Positions 50,662 through 63,297 are shown, numbered from the stretch's first letter. The stretch is 64,000 nt of DNA from Ophthalmolycus amberensis (GCA_024529925.1 JAFEUB010000907.1:372001-436000); one strand, 5' to 3'. Made by a program: numbers and translations. The notes: generated by a model not told the origin, from the sequence alone.

Positions 50662-50720
50662 CAAAATGTTTTACAGTTAAACACATGCATTCCCCAAGTG
50701 TTTAACTATAAAACATTTTG
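50662..50720. repeat. 59-nt near-perfect hairpin
   Basis: Arms 50662-50684 and 50698-50720, 23 nt each, pair at 22 of 23 positions around a 13-nt loop. Pairing ends abruptly outside the arms. Size and geometry are compatible with a short pre-miRNA-like transcript or a very small palindromic transposon remnant. No match to a known microRNA is recognised. Confidence 0.7.
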
Positions 50721-50837
50721 AGTGATGTCAGCATTTGCATCTAACAGCAGTCTATTTTTTTACCCTTTTCAAAACGGCGTGATCAACTATAAGTTTAACA
50801 TTCCATATGTCAGTCAGTCATTCAACATAACTTCCTT

Positions 50838-52707
50838 GGCGCCTTATTTGCTACCGTCGACAGGCTAACAAACCCTCCAGTGTCGGTAGCTGCTGAGCTC
50901 CAATCCACTTGGGCATGCAATCAATTTGCCTCCTTTTTTACTGACAAAATTCAGAAAATTAGACAAGCAGTCAGTGCCTCCACACCAACCACAGGATATG
51001 TGTTGTCCCGATCTCTGAATAACATCCATTCAAATATCATGACACAATTTCATTCAATCGACCGTAGAAGCCTAGAAGACATTATACAACATCTGAAGTC
51101 ATCCTCCTGCTGCTTGGATATTCTACCAACACACTTTTTCAAAAATATTTCAAACTGCATGACCACTGATCTTTTACAAATTGTAAACACATCCCTTCTC
51201 TCAGGTGTCTTCCCACAAGCCCTAAAAACTGCAGTCATTAAACCACTCCTAAAGAAAGCTAGTTTAGACTCCGCAACAATGAAAAATTATAGGCCAATAT
51301 CAAACCTCCCATTTTTAAGTAAAATAATTGAAAAAGCGGTTTTCCAACAGCTGACCAACTTCTTGGCCGTAAATAACTGCTTTGATGTTTTCCAGTCAGG
51401 CTTTCGACAGCACCACAGTACTGAAACTGCTCTTGTTAAGGTTTTCAACGACATCCACTTAAACATAGACAATGGCAGAAGTTCAGTCTTAGTGTTACTG
51501 GATCTCAGTGCTGCATTCGACACGGTCGACCATGCCATACTCCTAGAAAGACTAAAAATGTGGGTGGGACTCTCTGGCACAGCACTTAACTGGTTTGAAT
51601 CCTACTTGAAGGACCGCGAACACTTTGTGTCTGTAGCTGATTACACATCAGAGCTGACTAAAATGACATGTGGTGTTCCCCAAGGTTCAATACTGGGGCC
51701 TCTTCTGTTCAACATCTACATGCTTCCACTAGCTCAGATTATGGAAAACAACAAAGTGTGTTATCATAATTATGCAGACGACACACAAATCTACATAACT
51801 ATGTCACCAGGGGACTATAATCCCATACAAGGGCTGGGTAACTGCATTGAACAAATCAACAACTGCATGTGCCAGAATTTTCTTCAATTAAACAAAGATA
51901 AAACAGAAGTAATTGTTTTTGGTACCAAGGACAAACAATTGAAAATCACCGCTCAGCTTCAATCACTGATGTTAAAACCCACAAACCAAGCCAGAAATCT
52001 AGGTGTAGTTATGGATTCAGACCTCAACCTGAACAGCCATATCAAGACAATTACAAAATCAGCCTACTATCACCTGAAGAATATATCAAGGATTAGAGGA
52101 CTTATGTCTCAACAGGATTTGGAAAAACTTGTCCACGCATTTATCTTCAGCAGACTGGACGACTGTAACGGTGTGTTTACAGGTCTCTGTAAAAAGTCCG
52201 TCAGAAAGCTGCAGCTGATTCAGAACGCTGCAGGTCGAGTCCTCACTAAGACCAGGAGGGTGGATCATATCACCCCAGTTCTAATGTCTTTGCACTGGCT
52301 TCCTGTCCAACAAAGAATTGACTTTAAAATCCTGCTGTTAGTTTACAAAGCACTGAATGGTTTAGGGCCAAAATACATCTCTGATCTGCTGCTACCTTAT
52401 GAACCATCCCGACCCCTCAGGTCATCTGGGACCGGTCTACTTTCTGTTCCCAGAGTCAGAACTAAACATGGAGAAGCAGCGTTCAGTTTTTCTGGTCCAC
52501 ATATCTGGAACAAAGTCCCAGAAAGCTGCAGGTCTGCTGAGACCCTCAGCTCATTTAAATCAAGATTGAAGACTTTTCTGTTTGCTGCTGCCTTTAATTG
52601 AACCACATTCAATTAATATATTAATCAATTTCCTGCATTTCTGCATTTTACTACTGCATTTTATTTCTTACACTGTTTTTTAATGTTTTAATGAATGTTC
52701 TTAATTA
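50838..52707 (+). mobile_element. LINE of the L2/CR1 group, 5'-truncated, with intact reverse transcriptase ORF
   Basis: An open frame runs without stop or frameshift from about 50838 (GALFATVDRLTNPP, a linker typical of this LINE group) to the stop at 52599-52601, about 587 codons. Counted from codon 50880 the landmarks are: KNYRPISNLPFLSKIIEK (about 138), the first catalytic Asp region LLDLSAAFDTVDHAILLERL (about 206), GVPQGSILGPLLFN (about 264), the YADDTQIYI box (about 297), NLGVVMDSDL (about 371) and the C-terminal LHWLPVQQRIDFKILLLVYK. The upstream endonuclease domain is missing, so the copy cannot retrotranspose alone. About 100 bp of AT-rich 3' UTR follows and then the tandem array begins. 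The GTG at 50880 is not a true start. Confidence 0.88.
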
Positions 52708-53307
52708 GGGCCCGAGCACCGACGTAGTCGGAAGCGGAGGACCTATTGTATTTCTAATGATTATTATTCTTATTCTTATTATTAGGGCCCGAGCACCGAC
52801 GTAGTCGGAAGCGGAGGACCTATTGTATTTCTAATGTTTATTAGGGCCCGAGCACCGACGTAGTCGGAAGCGGAGGACCTATTGTATTTCTAATTAGGGC
52901 CCGAGCACCGACGTAGTCGGAAGCGGAGGACCTATTGTATTTCTAATGTTTATTATTAGGGCCCGAGCACCGACGTAGTCGGAAGCGGAGGACCTATTGT
53001 ATTTCTAATGATTATTATTAGGGCCCGAGCACCGACGTAGTCGGAAGCGGAGGACCTATTGTATTTCTAATGATTATTATTAGGGCCCGAGCACCGACGT
53101 AGTCGGAAGCGGAGGACCTATTGTATTTCTAATGTTTATTAGGGCCCGAGCACCGACGTAGTCGGAAGCGGAGGACCTATTGTATTTCTAATGTTTATTA
53201 GGGCCCGAGCACCGACGTAGTCGGAAGCGGAGGACCTATTGTATTTCTAATTAGGGCCCGAGCACCGACGTAGTCGGAAGCGGAGGACCTATTGTATTTC
53301 TAATGTT
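52708..53307 (+). repeat. Ten-copy array of a 51-bp hairpin head unit
   Basis: Copies of a 51-bp unit beginning GGGCCCGAGCACCGACG start at 52708, 52785, 52844, 52897, 52959, 53021, 53083, 53142, 53201 and 53254. All copies are practically identical. Each carries CCGAC-GTA-GTCGG, a 5-bp stem with a 3-nt loop. Linkers between copies are TTA-type words, giving spacings of 53, 59, 62 or 77 bp, which differ by multiples of 3. Each copy follows TTA. Confidence 0.95.
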
Positions 53308-53325
53308 TATTATTCTTATTATTAT

Positions 53326-55275
53326 TTTGGCACTTTCATGGCAAAAAGGAGGTGCTTGGGATATTGGGAATTTTGTGAAATTTGGCACGTCAGCCAGAAT
53401 TTGCGAAAATTGCATTCTGATTGGGGTGTCAAGCTGCGGTATGAAATATTGGCTCGCTAGCGCCCCCTATTGAGTAGCCCCAATATCAGGTTTCACCCAG
53501 CTGTATGAAATTTGGTAGGTATGTGGAACGTGATGAGACGCACAAAAAATCCTCTTGGAAGTTTTCTCTGAACCAAACAGGAAGTCGGCCATTTTTACTT
53601 TTATGACGTTTTTTGACCGTTTCAAGGCGTCATACTTTGACGAACTCCTCCCAGAGATTTGACCCGATTGACTTCAGATTCGGCTAGTCTGTTCTTGAGA
53701 CCTTGGCAGTGAAAAGTTGCTCAAAGATCAAAAAGTTATCGAACTATGTGGCCGTGGCGTGGCGTCAAAGAAACACCATTCGCCACGAAACAGGAAGTTG
53801 TTGTAACTCGGCCGTACATTGTCGAATCTGCTCCAAATCTCTCGTATGTCATAACATCCCGACCCGGAACACATCTATATGATAATTTAGAATCATAGTG
53901 ATAGCGCCACCTAGTGGCAACCGGAAGTTGTACGCTGTGTACTTTGACATCCTGCTCCTCACAGATTAATCAGATCCCTCTCAAATGTTGTCAGAAAAGC
54001 CTTAAGACCTTGATAATGCTTCATTGTGAAGATTGTAAGAAGTTACTGAAGGGCGGCGACGTGGCGGCTCGGCGAATTTCGATCCTTCGCCATGAACGAA
54101 TAAACTGATGTAACTCGACTCCACATCATCAGATCTTTACCAGATTTCACATGCTTGATTAGACTCCAGGCCTGAAGACATCTGCAGGCCAATTTTGAAT
54201 CATAGTCATAGCGCCACCTACTGGTAACAGGAAGTTAAAGTCTTTATACTTTGGCTTGTTTCTCTTAGTAGGTAAATCAAATCAATATCAAATTTGTTCC
54301 ACACAAATATAAGAAGTTCATAATTCCAGCTCATGAAGCTTTTGATGTTTCGTCGAACGCCGTTGCCGTGGCGATGCAGTCTTCGCCGTTAACAACGAAG
54401 GTCATTTTGAGAGGCTAAAAATGCTCGAAACATAAGCAAACTTGGCAAGTAGATTACAAGGCCGAAATGTAGTTATAGAATATGATTTTATTGGTTCAGA
54501 GTGGCAAATCGGCTCAATAGCGCCCCCTACAAAATTTCGACGAAGCAGCCCTCGCAGTATGTTTGACCTAGATGTATGAAATGTGGTAGGAACATGTATC
54601 ACATATGGACTTCAATAAAAGTCTCTTGGGGCCATGCTCTAAACCCAACCGGAAGTCAGCCATTTTGAATTTTATATTAATTTCTAGTGTCGTTTCTGTC
54701 ATTTCCAGGTGCTGCACTTTAACGAACTCCTCCTAGTGAATTAATCAGATCAACTTCAAATTTGGTCGGTACAGTCTAAAGACCTTTGTGATGAAAAGTT
54801 ACGCAAAGCTTGTTGTTTCGTGAAAAGCTATTGCCGTGCCGACGCATTCTTCACCATGAAATATTAAGGTGTTTTGAGGGGCTAAAAATGCTCAAAACAT
54901 AAGCAAACTTGGCATACACATTTAAAGCCCAAAATGTAGTTATATAATATGATTTTATTGGTTCAGAGTGGCAAATCGGCTCAATAGCGCCCCCTACAAA
55001 ATTTCAACGAAGCAGCCCTCGCAGTACGTTTCACCTAGATGTATGAAATTTGGTAGGAACATGTATCACGTGTGGACTTAAATAAAAGTATATTGGGGCC
55101 ATGCTCTGAACCTGCATGCAGTGTCCGACGGTCACAGAACTGAACGGCAGCATCAACCAGAGTCCTCGCGCCGTCCGACGGTCGCGGACGTTCTCGGCCG
55201 CGCAGGCCGGAGTCCCGCCGGCACCCCGACGCGCATATTGCGAGGGCCCGCCCATCGCTGCTCGCAGCTTTAATT
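53326..55275 (+). repeat. Long tandem body unit 1 (~1.95 kb)
   Basis: Starts near CATGGCAAAAAGGAGGTGC and ends GCTGCTCGCAGCTTTAATT. It contains five TAGCGCCMCCTA motifs (53458, 53902, 54209, 54518, 54985), five GGAAGT words (53580, 53793, 53923, 54230, 54651) and an internal duplication of about 200-230 bp at 54413 and 54880 (offset 467 bp). Short frames in it are shared by all units but have no recognisable protein. Confidence 0.9.
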
Positions 55276-55276
55276 A

Positions 55277-55513
55277 GGGCCCGAGCACCGACGTAGTCGG
55301 AAGCGGAGGACCTATTGTATTTCTAATGATTATTATTAGGGCCCGAGCACCGACGTAGTCGGAAGCGGAGGACCTATTGTATTTCTAATGATTATTATTA
55401 GGGCCCGAGCACCGACGTAGTCGGAAGCGGAGGACCTATTGTATTTCTAATGTTTATTAGGGCCCGAGCACCGACGTAGTCGGAAGCGGAGGACCTATTG
55501 TATTTCTAATGTT
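55277..55513 (+). repeat. Four-copy head array between body units 1 and 2
   Basis: Head units at 55277, 55339, 55401 and 55460, identical to the ten-copy array, spaced 62, 62 and 59 bp, then TTATT and CTT triplets before body unit 2. Confidence 0.95.
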
Positions 55514-55544
55514 TATTATTCTTCTTCTTCTTCTTCTTATTTTT

Positions 55545-57484
55545 AGTGTTTCGTTGCAAAAAGGAGGTGCTTGGGATATTGGGAATGTTGTGAAATTTGG
55601 CACGCAAGCCAGAATTTGCGAAAATTGCAGTCTGATTGGGGTGTCCAGCTGCGGTATGAAATATTGGCTCGCTAGCGCCCCCTATTGAGTAGCCCCAACA
55701 TCAGGTTTCACCCAGCTGTATGAAATTTGGTAGGTATGTGGAACGTGATGAGACGCACAAAAAATCCTCTTGGAAGTTTTCTCTAAACCAAACAGGAAGT
55801 CGGCCATTTTTACTTTTATGACGTTTTTTGACCGTTTCAAGGCGTCATACTTTAACGAACTCCTCCCAGAGATTTCACCCGATTGACTTCAGATTTGGTC
55901 AGTATGCTCTTGAGACCTTGGCAGTGAAAAGGTACTCAAAGATCAAAAAGTTATCGAACTATGTGGCCGTGGCGTGGCGTCAAAGAAACACCATTCGCCA
56001 CGAAACAGGAAGTTGTTGTAACTCGGCCGTACATTGTCGAATCTGCTCCAAATCTCTCATATGTCATAACATCCTGACCCGGAACACATCTATATGATAA
56101 TTTAGAATCATAGTGATAGCGCCACCTAGTGGCAACCGGAAGTTGTACGCTGTGTACTTTGACATCCTGCTCCTCACAGATTAATCAGATCCCTCTCAAA
56201 TGTTGTCAAACAAGCCTTAAGACCTTGATAATGCTTCATTGTGAAGATTGTAAGAAGTTACTGAAGGGCGGCGACGTGGCGGCTCGGCGAATTTCGATCC
56301 TTCGCCATGAACGAATAAACTGATGTATCTCGACTCCACATCATCAGATCTTTACCAGATTTCACATGCTTGATTAGACTCCAGGCCTGAAGACATCCGC
56401 AGGCCAATTTTGAATCATAGTCATAGCGCCACCTACTGGTAACAGGAAGTTAAAGTCTTTATACTTTGGCTTGTTTCTCTTAGTAGGTAAATCAAATCAA
56501 CATCAAATTTGTTCCACACAAATACAAGAAGTTCATAATGCCAGATCATGAAGCTTTTGATGTTTCGTCGAACGCCGTTGCCGTGGCGATGCAGTCTTCG
56601 CCGTTAACAACGAAGGTCATTTTGACAGGCTAGAAATGCTCGAAACATAAGCAAACTTGGCAAGCAGATTACAAGCCCGAAATGTAGTTATAGAATATGA
56701 TTTTATTGGTTCAGAGTGGCAAATCGGCTCAATAGCGCCCCCTACAAAATTTCGACGAAGCAGCCCTCGCAGTACGTTTGACCTAGATGTATGAAATGTG
56801 GTAGGAACATGTATCACATGTGGACTTCAATAAAAGTCTCTTGGGGCCATGCTCTAAACCCAACCGGAAGTCAGCCATTTTGCATTTCTTATGAATTTCT
56901 AGTGTCGTTTTTGTCATTTCCAGGCGCTGCACTTTAACGAACTCCTCCTACGGAATTAATCAGATCAAATTTGGTCGGTACAGTCTAAAGACCTTTGTGA
57001 TGAAAAGTTACTCAAAGCTTGTTGTTTTGTCAAAAGCTGTTGCCGTGGCGACGCATTCTCCACCATGAAATATTAAGGTGTTTTGAGGGGCTAAAAATGC
57101 TCAAAACATAAGCATACTTGGCAAGCAGATTACAAGCCCGAAATGTAGTTATAGAATATGATTGTATTGGTTCAGAGTGGCAAATCGGCTCAATAGCGCC
57201 CCCTACAAAATTTCAACGAAGCAGCCCTCGCAGTACGTTTCACCTAGATGTATGAAATTTGGTAGGAACATGTATCGCATGTGGACTGAAATAAAAGTAT
57301 ATTGGGGCCATGCTCTAAACCTGCATGCAGTGTCTGACGGTCACAGAACCGAACGGCAGCATCAACCAGAGTCCTCGCGCCGTCCGACGGTCGCGGACAT
57401 TCTCGGCCGCGCAGGCCGGAGTCCCGCCGGCACCCCGACGCGCATATTGCGAGGGCCCGCCCATCGCTGCTCGCAGCTTTAATT
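55545..57484 (+). repeat. Long tandem body unit 2 (~1.94 kb)
   Basis: Same order as unit 1. TAGCGCCMCCTA motifs at 55673, 56117, 56424, 56733 and 57194. No head copy separates it from unit 3, only a TTATTATTCTTCTTCTG linker. Confidence 0.9.
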
Positions 57485-57506
57485 ATTATTCTTCTTCTGA
57501 TTATTT

Positions 57507-59759
57507 TTCCACTTTCATGGCAAAAAGGAGGTGCTTGGGATATTGGGAATTTTGTGAAATTTGGCACGCAAGCCAGAATTTGCGAAAATTGCAGTCTGAT
57601 TGGGGTGTCCAGCTGCGGTATGAAATATTGGCTCGCTAGCGCCCCCTATTGAATAGCCCCACCATCGGGTTTCACCTAGCTGTATGAAATTTGGTAGGTT
57701 TGTGGAACGTGATGAGACGCACAAAAAATCCTCTTGGAAGTTTTCTCTAAACCAAACAGGAAGTCGGCCATTTTTACGTTCATGACGTATTTTGACCGTT
57801 TCAAGGCGTCATACTTTAACGAACTTCTCCCAGAGATTTGACCCGATTGACTTCAGATTCGGCTAGTCTGCTCTTGAGACCTTGGCAGTGAAAAGTTACT
57901 CAAAGATCAAAAAGTTATCGAACTATGTGGCCGTGGCGTGGCGTCAAAGAAACACCATTCGCCGCGAAACAGGAAGTTGTTGTAACTCGGCCGTACATTG
58001 TCGAATCTGCTCCAAATCTCTCATATGTCATAACATCCTGACCCGGAACACATCTATATGATAATTTAGAATCATAGTGATAGCGCCACCTAGTGGCAAC
58101 CGGAAGTTGTACGCTGTGTACTTTGACATCCTGCTCCTCACAGATTAATCAGATCCCTCTCAAATGTTGTCAGAAAAGCCTTAAGACCTTGATAATGCTT
58201 CATTGTGAAGATTGTAAGAAGTTACTGAAGGGCGGCGACGTGGCGGCTCGGCGAATTTCGATCCTTCGCCATGAACGAATAAACTGATGTATCTCGACTC
58301 CACATCATCAGATCTTTACCAGATTTCACGTGCTTGATTACACTCCAGGCCTGAAGACATCCGCAGGCCAATTTTGAATCATAGTCATAGCGCCACCTAC
58401 TGGTAACAGGAAGTTAAAGTCTTTATACTTTGGCTTGTTTCTCTTAGTAGGTAAATCAAATCAATATCAAATTTGTTCCACACAAATCGAAGAAGTTCAT
58501 AATGCCAGATCATGAAGCTTTTGATGTTTCGTCGAACGCCGTTGCCGTGGCGATGCAGTCTTCGCCGTTAACAACGAAGGTCATTTTGAGAGGCTAAAAA
58601 TGCTCGAAACATAAGCAAACTTGGCAAGCAGATTACAAGGCCGAAATGTAGTTGGAGAATATGATTTTATTGGTTCAGAGTGGCAAATCGGCTCAATAGC
58701 GCACCCTACAAAATTTCAACGAAGCAGCCCTCGCAGTACGTTTCACCTAGATGTATGAAATTTGGTAGGAACATGTATCACATATGGACGTAAATAAAGG
58801 TCTCTTGGCACCATGCTCTAAACCCAACCGGAAGTCAGCCATTTTGAATTGTTTATGAATTTCTAGTGTCGTTTTTGTCATTTCCAGGCGCTGCACTTTA
58901 ACGAACTCCTCCTAGGGAATTAATCAGATCAACTTCAAATTTGGTCGGTACAGTCTAAAGACCTTTGTGATGAAAAGTTACTCAAAGCTTGTTGTTTCGT
59001 GAAAAGCTGTTGCCGTGGCGACGGAATTTCGATCCTTCGCCATGAACGAATAAACTGATGTAACTCGACTCCACATCATCAGATCTTTACCAGATTTCAC
59101 GTGTTTGATTAGACTCCAGGCCTGAAGATATCTGCAGGCCAATTTTGAATCATAGTCATAGCGCCACCTACTGGTAACAGGAAGTTAAAGTCTTGATACT
59201 ATGGCTTGTTTCTCTTAGTAGGTAAATCAAATCAATATCAAATTTGTTCCACACAAATACAAGAAGTTCATAATGCCAGATCATGAAGCTTTTGATGTTT
59301 CATCGAACGCCGTTGCCGTGGCGATGCAGTCTTCGCCGTTAACAACGAAGGTCATTTTGAGAGGCTACAAATGCTCGAAACATAAGCAAACTTGGCAAGC
59401 AGATTACAAGCCCGAAATGTAGTTATAGAATATGATTTTATTGGTTCAGAGTGGTAAATCGGCTCAATAGCGCCCCCTACAAAATTTCAACGAAGCAGCC
59501 CTCGCAGTACGTTTCAGCTAGATGTATGAAATTAGGTAGGAACATGTATCACATATGGACTTAAATAAAAGTATATTGGGGCCATGCTCTAAACCTGCAT
59601 GCAGTGTCTGACTGTCACAGAACCGAACGGCAGCATCAACCAGAGTCCTCGCGCCGTCCGACGGTCGCGGACGTTCTCGGCCGCGCAGGCCAGAGTCCCG
59701 CCGGCACGCCGACGCGCATATTGCGAGGGCCCGCCCATCGCTGCTCGCAGCTTTAATTC
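57507..59759 (+). repeat. Long tandem body unit 3, rearranged (2.25 kb)
   Basis: Follows unit 1 order until about 59023, then jumps from TTGCCGTGGCGACG back to GAATTTCGATCCTTCGCC (first present at about 58253), repeating about 0.77 kb. It then ends without the second copy of the internal 467-bp duplication. Motif copies at 57637, 58081, 58388, 58697 (variant TAGCGCACCCTA), 59159 and 59468. Confidence 0.9.
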
Positions 59760-59765
59760 TTATTA

Positions 59766-59817
59766 GGGCCCGAGCACCGACGTAGTCGAGGCGGAGGACC
59801 TATTGTATTTCTAATGT
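59766..59817 (+). repeat. Single diverged head unit
   Basis: One head copy with GTCGAGGCGG instead of GTCGGAAGCGG, shortening the hairpin stem. It is the only head copy seen with an altered stem. Confidence 0.9.
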
Positions 59818-59839
59818 TTATTATTATTATTCTTATTTT

Positions 59840-61786
59840 ACCAGTTTCGTCGCAAAAAGGAGGTGCTTGGGATACTGTGAATTTTGTGAAATTTGGCACG
59901 CAAGCCAGAATTTGCGAAAATTGCAGTCTGATTGGGGTGTCCAGCTGCAGTATGAAATATTGGCTCGCTAGCGCCCCCTATTGAGTAGCCCCAACATCAG
60001 GTTTCACCCAGCTGTATGAAATTTGGTAGGTATGTGGAATGTGATGAGACGCACAAAAAATCCTCATGGAAGTTTTCTCTAAACCAAACAGGAAGTCGGC
60101 CATTTTTACTTTTATGACGTTTTTTGACCGTTTCAAGGCGTCATACTTTAACGAACTCCTCCCAGAGATTTGACCCGATTGACTTCAGATTCGGCTAGTC
60201 TGCTCTTGAGACCTTGGCAGTGAAAAGTTACTCAAAGATCAAAAAGTTATCGAACTATGTGGCCGTGGCGTGGCGTCAAAGAAACACCATTCGCCACGAA
60301 ACAGGAAGTTGTTGTAACTCGGCCGTACATTGTCTAATCTGCTCCAAATCTCTCATATGTCATAGCATCCCGACTCGGAACACATCTATATGATAATTTA
60401 GAATCATAGTGATAGCGCCACCTAGTGGCAACCGGAAGTTGTACGCTGTGTACTTTGACATCCTGCTCCTCACAGATTAATCAGATCCCTCTCAAATGTT
60501 GTCAAACAAGCCTTAAGACCTTGATAATGCTTCATTGTGAAGATTGTAAGAAGTTACTGAAGGGCGGCGACGTGGCGGCTCGGCGAATTTCGATCCTTCG
60601 CCATGAACGAATAAACTGATGTATCTCGACTCCACATCATCAGATCTTTACCACATTTCACATGCTTGATTAGACTCCAGGCCTGAAGACATCCGCAGGC
60701 CAATTTTGAATCATAGTCATAGCGCCACCTACTGGTAACAGGAAGTTAAAGTCTTTATACTTTGGCTTGTTTCTCTTAGTAGGTAAATCAAATCAATATC
60801 AAATTTGTTCCACACAAATAGAAGAAGTTCATAATGCCAGATCATGAAGCTTTTGATGTTTCGTCGAACGCCGTTGCCGTGGCGATGCAGTCTTCGCCGT
60901 TAACAACGAAGGTCATTTTGAGAGGCTAAAAATGCTCGAAACATAAGCAAACTTGGCAAGTAGATTACAAGGCCAAAATGTAGTTATAGAATATGATTTT
61001 ATTGGTTCACAGTGGCAAATCGGCTCAATAGCGCCCCCTACAAAATGTTGACGAAGCAGCCCTCGCAGTATGTTTGACCTAGATGTATGAAATGTGGTAG
61101 GAACATGTATCACATATGGACTTCAATAAAAGTCTCTTGGGGCCATGCTCTAAACCCAACCGGAAGTCAGCCATTTTGCATTTCTTATGAATTTCTAGTG
61201 TCGTTTTTGTCATTTCCTGGCGCTGCACTTTAACGAACTCCTCCTAGGGAATTAATCAGATCAACTTCAAATTTGGTCGGTACAGTGTAAAGACCTTTGT
61301 GATGAAAAGTTACTCAAAGCTTGTTGTTTCGTGAAAAGCTGTTGCCGTGGCGACGCATTCTTCACCATGAAATATTAAGGTGTTTTGAGGGGCTAAAAAT
61401 GGTCGAAACATAAGCATACTTGGCAAGCAGATTACAAGGCCGAAATGTAGTTATAGAATATGATTTCATTGGTTCAGAGTGGCAAATCGGCTCAATAGCG
61501 CCCCCTACAAAATTTCAACGAAGCAGCCCTCGCAGTACGTTTCACCTAGATGTATGAAATTAGGTAGGAACATGTATCACATATGGACTTAAATAAAAGT
61601 ATATTGGGGCCATGCTCTGAACCTGCATGCAGTGTCTGACGGTCACAGAACCGAACGGCAGCATCAACCAGAGTCCTCGCACCGTCCGACGGTCGCGGAC
61701 GTTCTCGGCCGCGCAGGCCGGAGTCCCGCCGGCACCCCGACGCGCATATTGCGAGGGCCCGCTCATCGCTGCTCGCAGCTTTAATT
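59840..61786 (+). repeat. Long tandem body unit 4 (~1.95 kb)
   Basis: Full order as in unit 1. Motif copies at 59969, 60413, 60720, 61029 and 61496. Confidence 0.9.
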
Positions 61787-61804
61787 CTTATTATTATTAT
61801 TTTA

Positions 61805-63283
61805 TAAGTTTCATGGCAAAAAGGAGGTGCTTGGGATATTGGGAATTTTGTGAAATTTGGCACGCAAGCCAGAATTTGCGAAAATTGCAGTCTGATTGGG
61901 GTGTCCAGCTGCGGTATGAAATATTGGCTCGCTAGCGCCCCCTATTGAGTAGCCCCAACATCGGGTTTCACCCAGCTGTATGAAATTCGGTAGGTATGTG
62001 GAACGTGATGAGACGCACAAAAAATCCTCTTGGAAGTTTTCTCTAAACCAAACAGGAAGTCGGCCATTTTTCCTTTTATGACGTTTTTTGACCGTTTCAA
62101 GGCGTCATACTATAACGAACTCCTCCCAGAGATTTGACCCGATTGACTTCAGATTCGGCTAGTCTGCTCTTGAGACCTTGGCAGTGAAAAGTTACTTAAA
62201 GATCAAAAAGTTATCGAACTATGTGGCCGTGGCGTGGCGTCAAAGAAACACCATTCGCCACGAAACAGGAAGTTGTTGTAACTCGGCCGTACATTGTCGA
62301 ATCTGCTCCAAATCTCTCGTATGTCATAACATCCTGACCCGGAACACATCTATATGATAATTTAGAATCATAGTGATAGCGCCACCTAGTGGCAACCGGA
62401 AGTTGTACGCTGTGTACTTTGACATCCTGCTCCTCACAGATTAATCAGATCCCTCTCAAATGTTGTCAGAGAAGTCTTAAGACCTTGATAATGCTTCATT
62501 GTGAAGATTGTAAGACGTTACTGAAGGGCGGCGACGTGGCGGCTCGGCGAATTTCGATCCTTCGCCATGAACGAATAAACTGATGTAACTCGACTCCACA
62601 TCATCAGATCTTTACCAGATTTCACATGCTTGATTAGACTCCAGGCCTGAAGACATCCGCATGCCAATTTTGAATCATAGTCATAGCGCCACCTACTGGT
62701 AACAGGAAGTTAAAGTCTTTATACTTTGGCTTGTTTCTCTTAGTAGGTAAATCAAATCAATATCAAATTTGTGCCACACAAATACAAGAAGTTCATAATG
62801 CCAGATCATGAAACTTTTGATGTTTCGTCGAACGCCGTTGCCGTGGCGATGCAGTCTTCGCCGTTAACAACGAAGGTCATTTTGAGAGGCTAAAAATGCT
62901 CGAAACATAAGCATACTTGGCAAGCAGATTACAAGCCCGAAATGTAGTTATAGAATATGATTTTATTGGTTCAGAGTGGCAAATCGGCTCAATAGCGCCC
63001 CCTACAAAATTTCAACGAAGCAGCCCTCGCAGTACGTTTCACCTAGATGTATGAAATTTGGTAGGAACATGTATCGCATGTGGACTTCAATAAAAGTCTC
63101 TTGGGGCCATGCTCTAAACCTGCATGCAGTGTCTGACGGTCACAGAACCGAACGGCAGCATCAACCAGAGTCCTCACGCCGTCCGACGGTCGCGGACGTT
63201 CTCGGCCGCGCAGGCCGGAGTCCCGCCGGCACCCCGACGCGCATATTGCGAGGGCCCGCCCATCGCTGCTCGCAGCTTTAATT
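61805..63283 (+). repeat. Long tandem body unit 5, contracted (1.48 kb)
   Basis: Lacks about 465 bp: the two copies of the internal duplication are merged into one near 62885-63110, joining directly to the GC-rich end (CTGCATGCAGTGTCTGACGG). Motif copies at 61933, 62377, 62684 and 62993. Confidence 0.9.
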
Positions 63284-63297
63284 CTTATTCTTATTTT

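Noticed and set aside
52708..53307. CRISPR-like appearance of identical repeats with short spacers
   Set aside because: Spacers are 2-26 bp TTA-type words, not unique sequences, and the genome is a vertebrate with spliced genes.
53326..55275. Helitron interpretation of the long body (3' hairpin GCTGC..GCAGC)
   Set aside because: No CTRR end after the hairpin and no TC start; tandem arrangement argues for satellite-like amplification. The family remains unclassified.
53914..62583. 64-codon frame starting MATGSCTLCTLTS repeated in body units (53914, 56129, 58093, 60425, 62389), and others such as MAKRRCLGYWEF
   Set aside because: They recur only because the repeat units are nearly identical; no known domain, and they overlap the motif-rich repeat on both strands.
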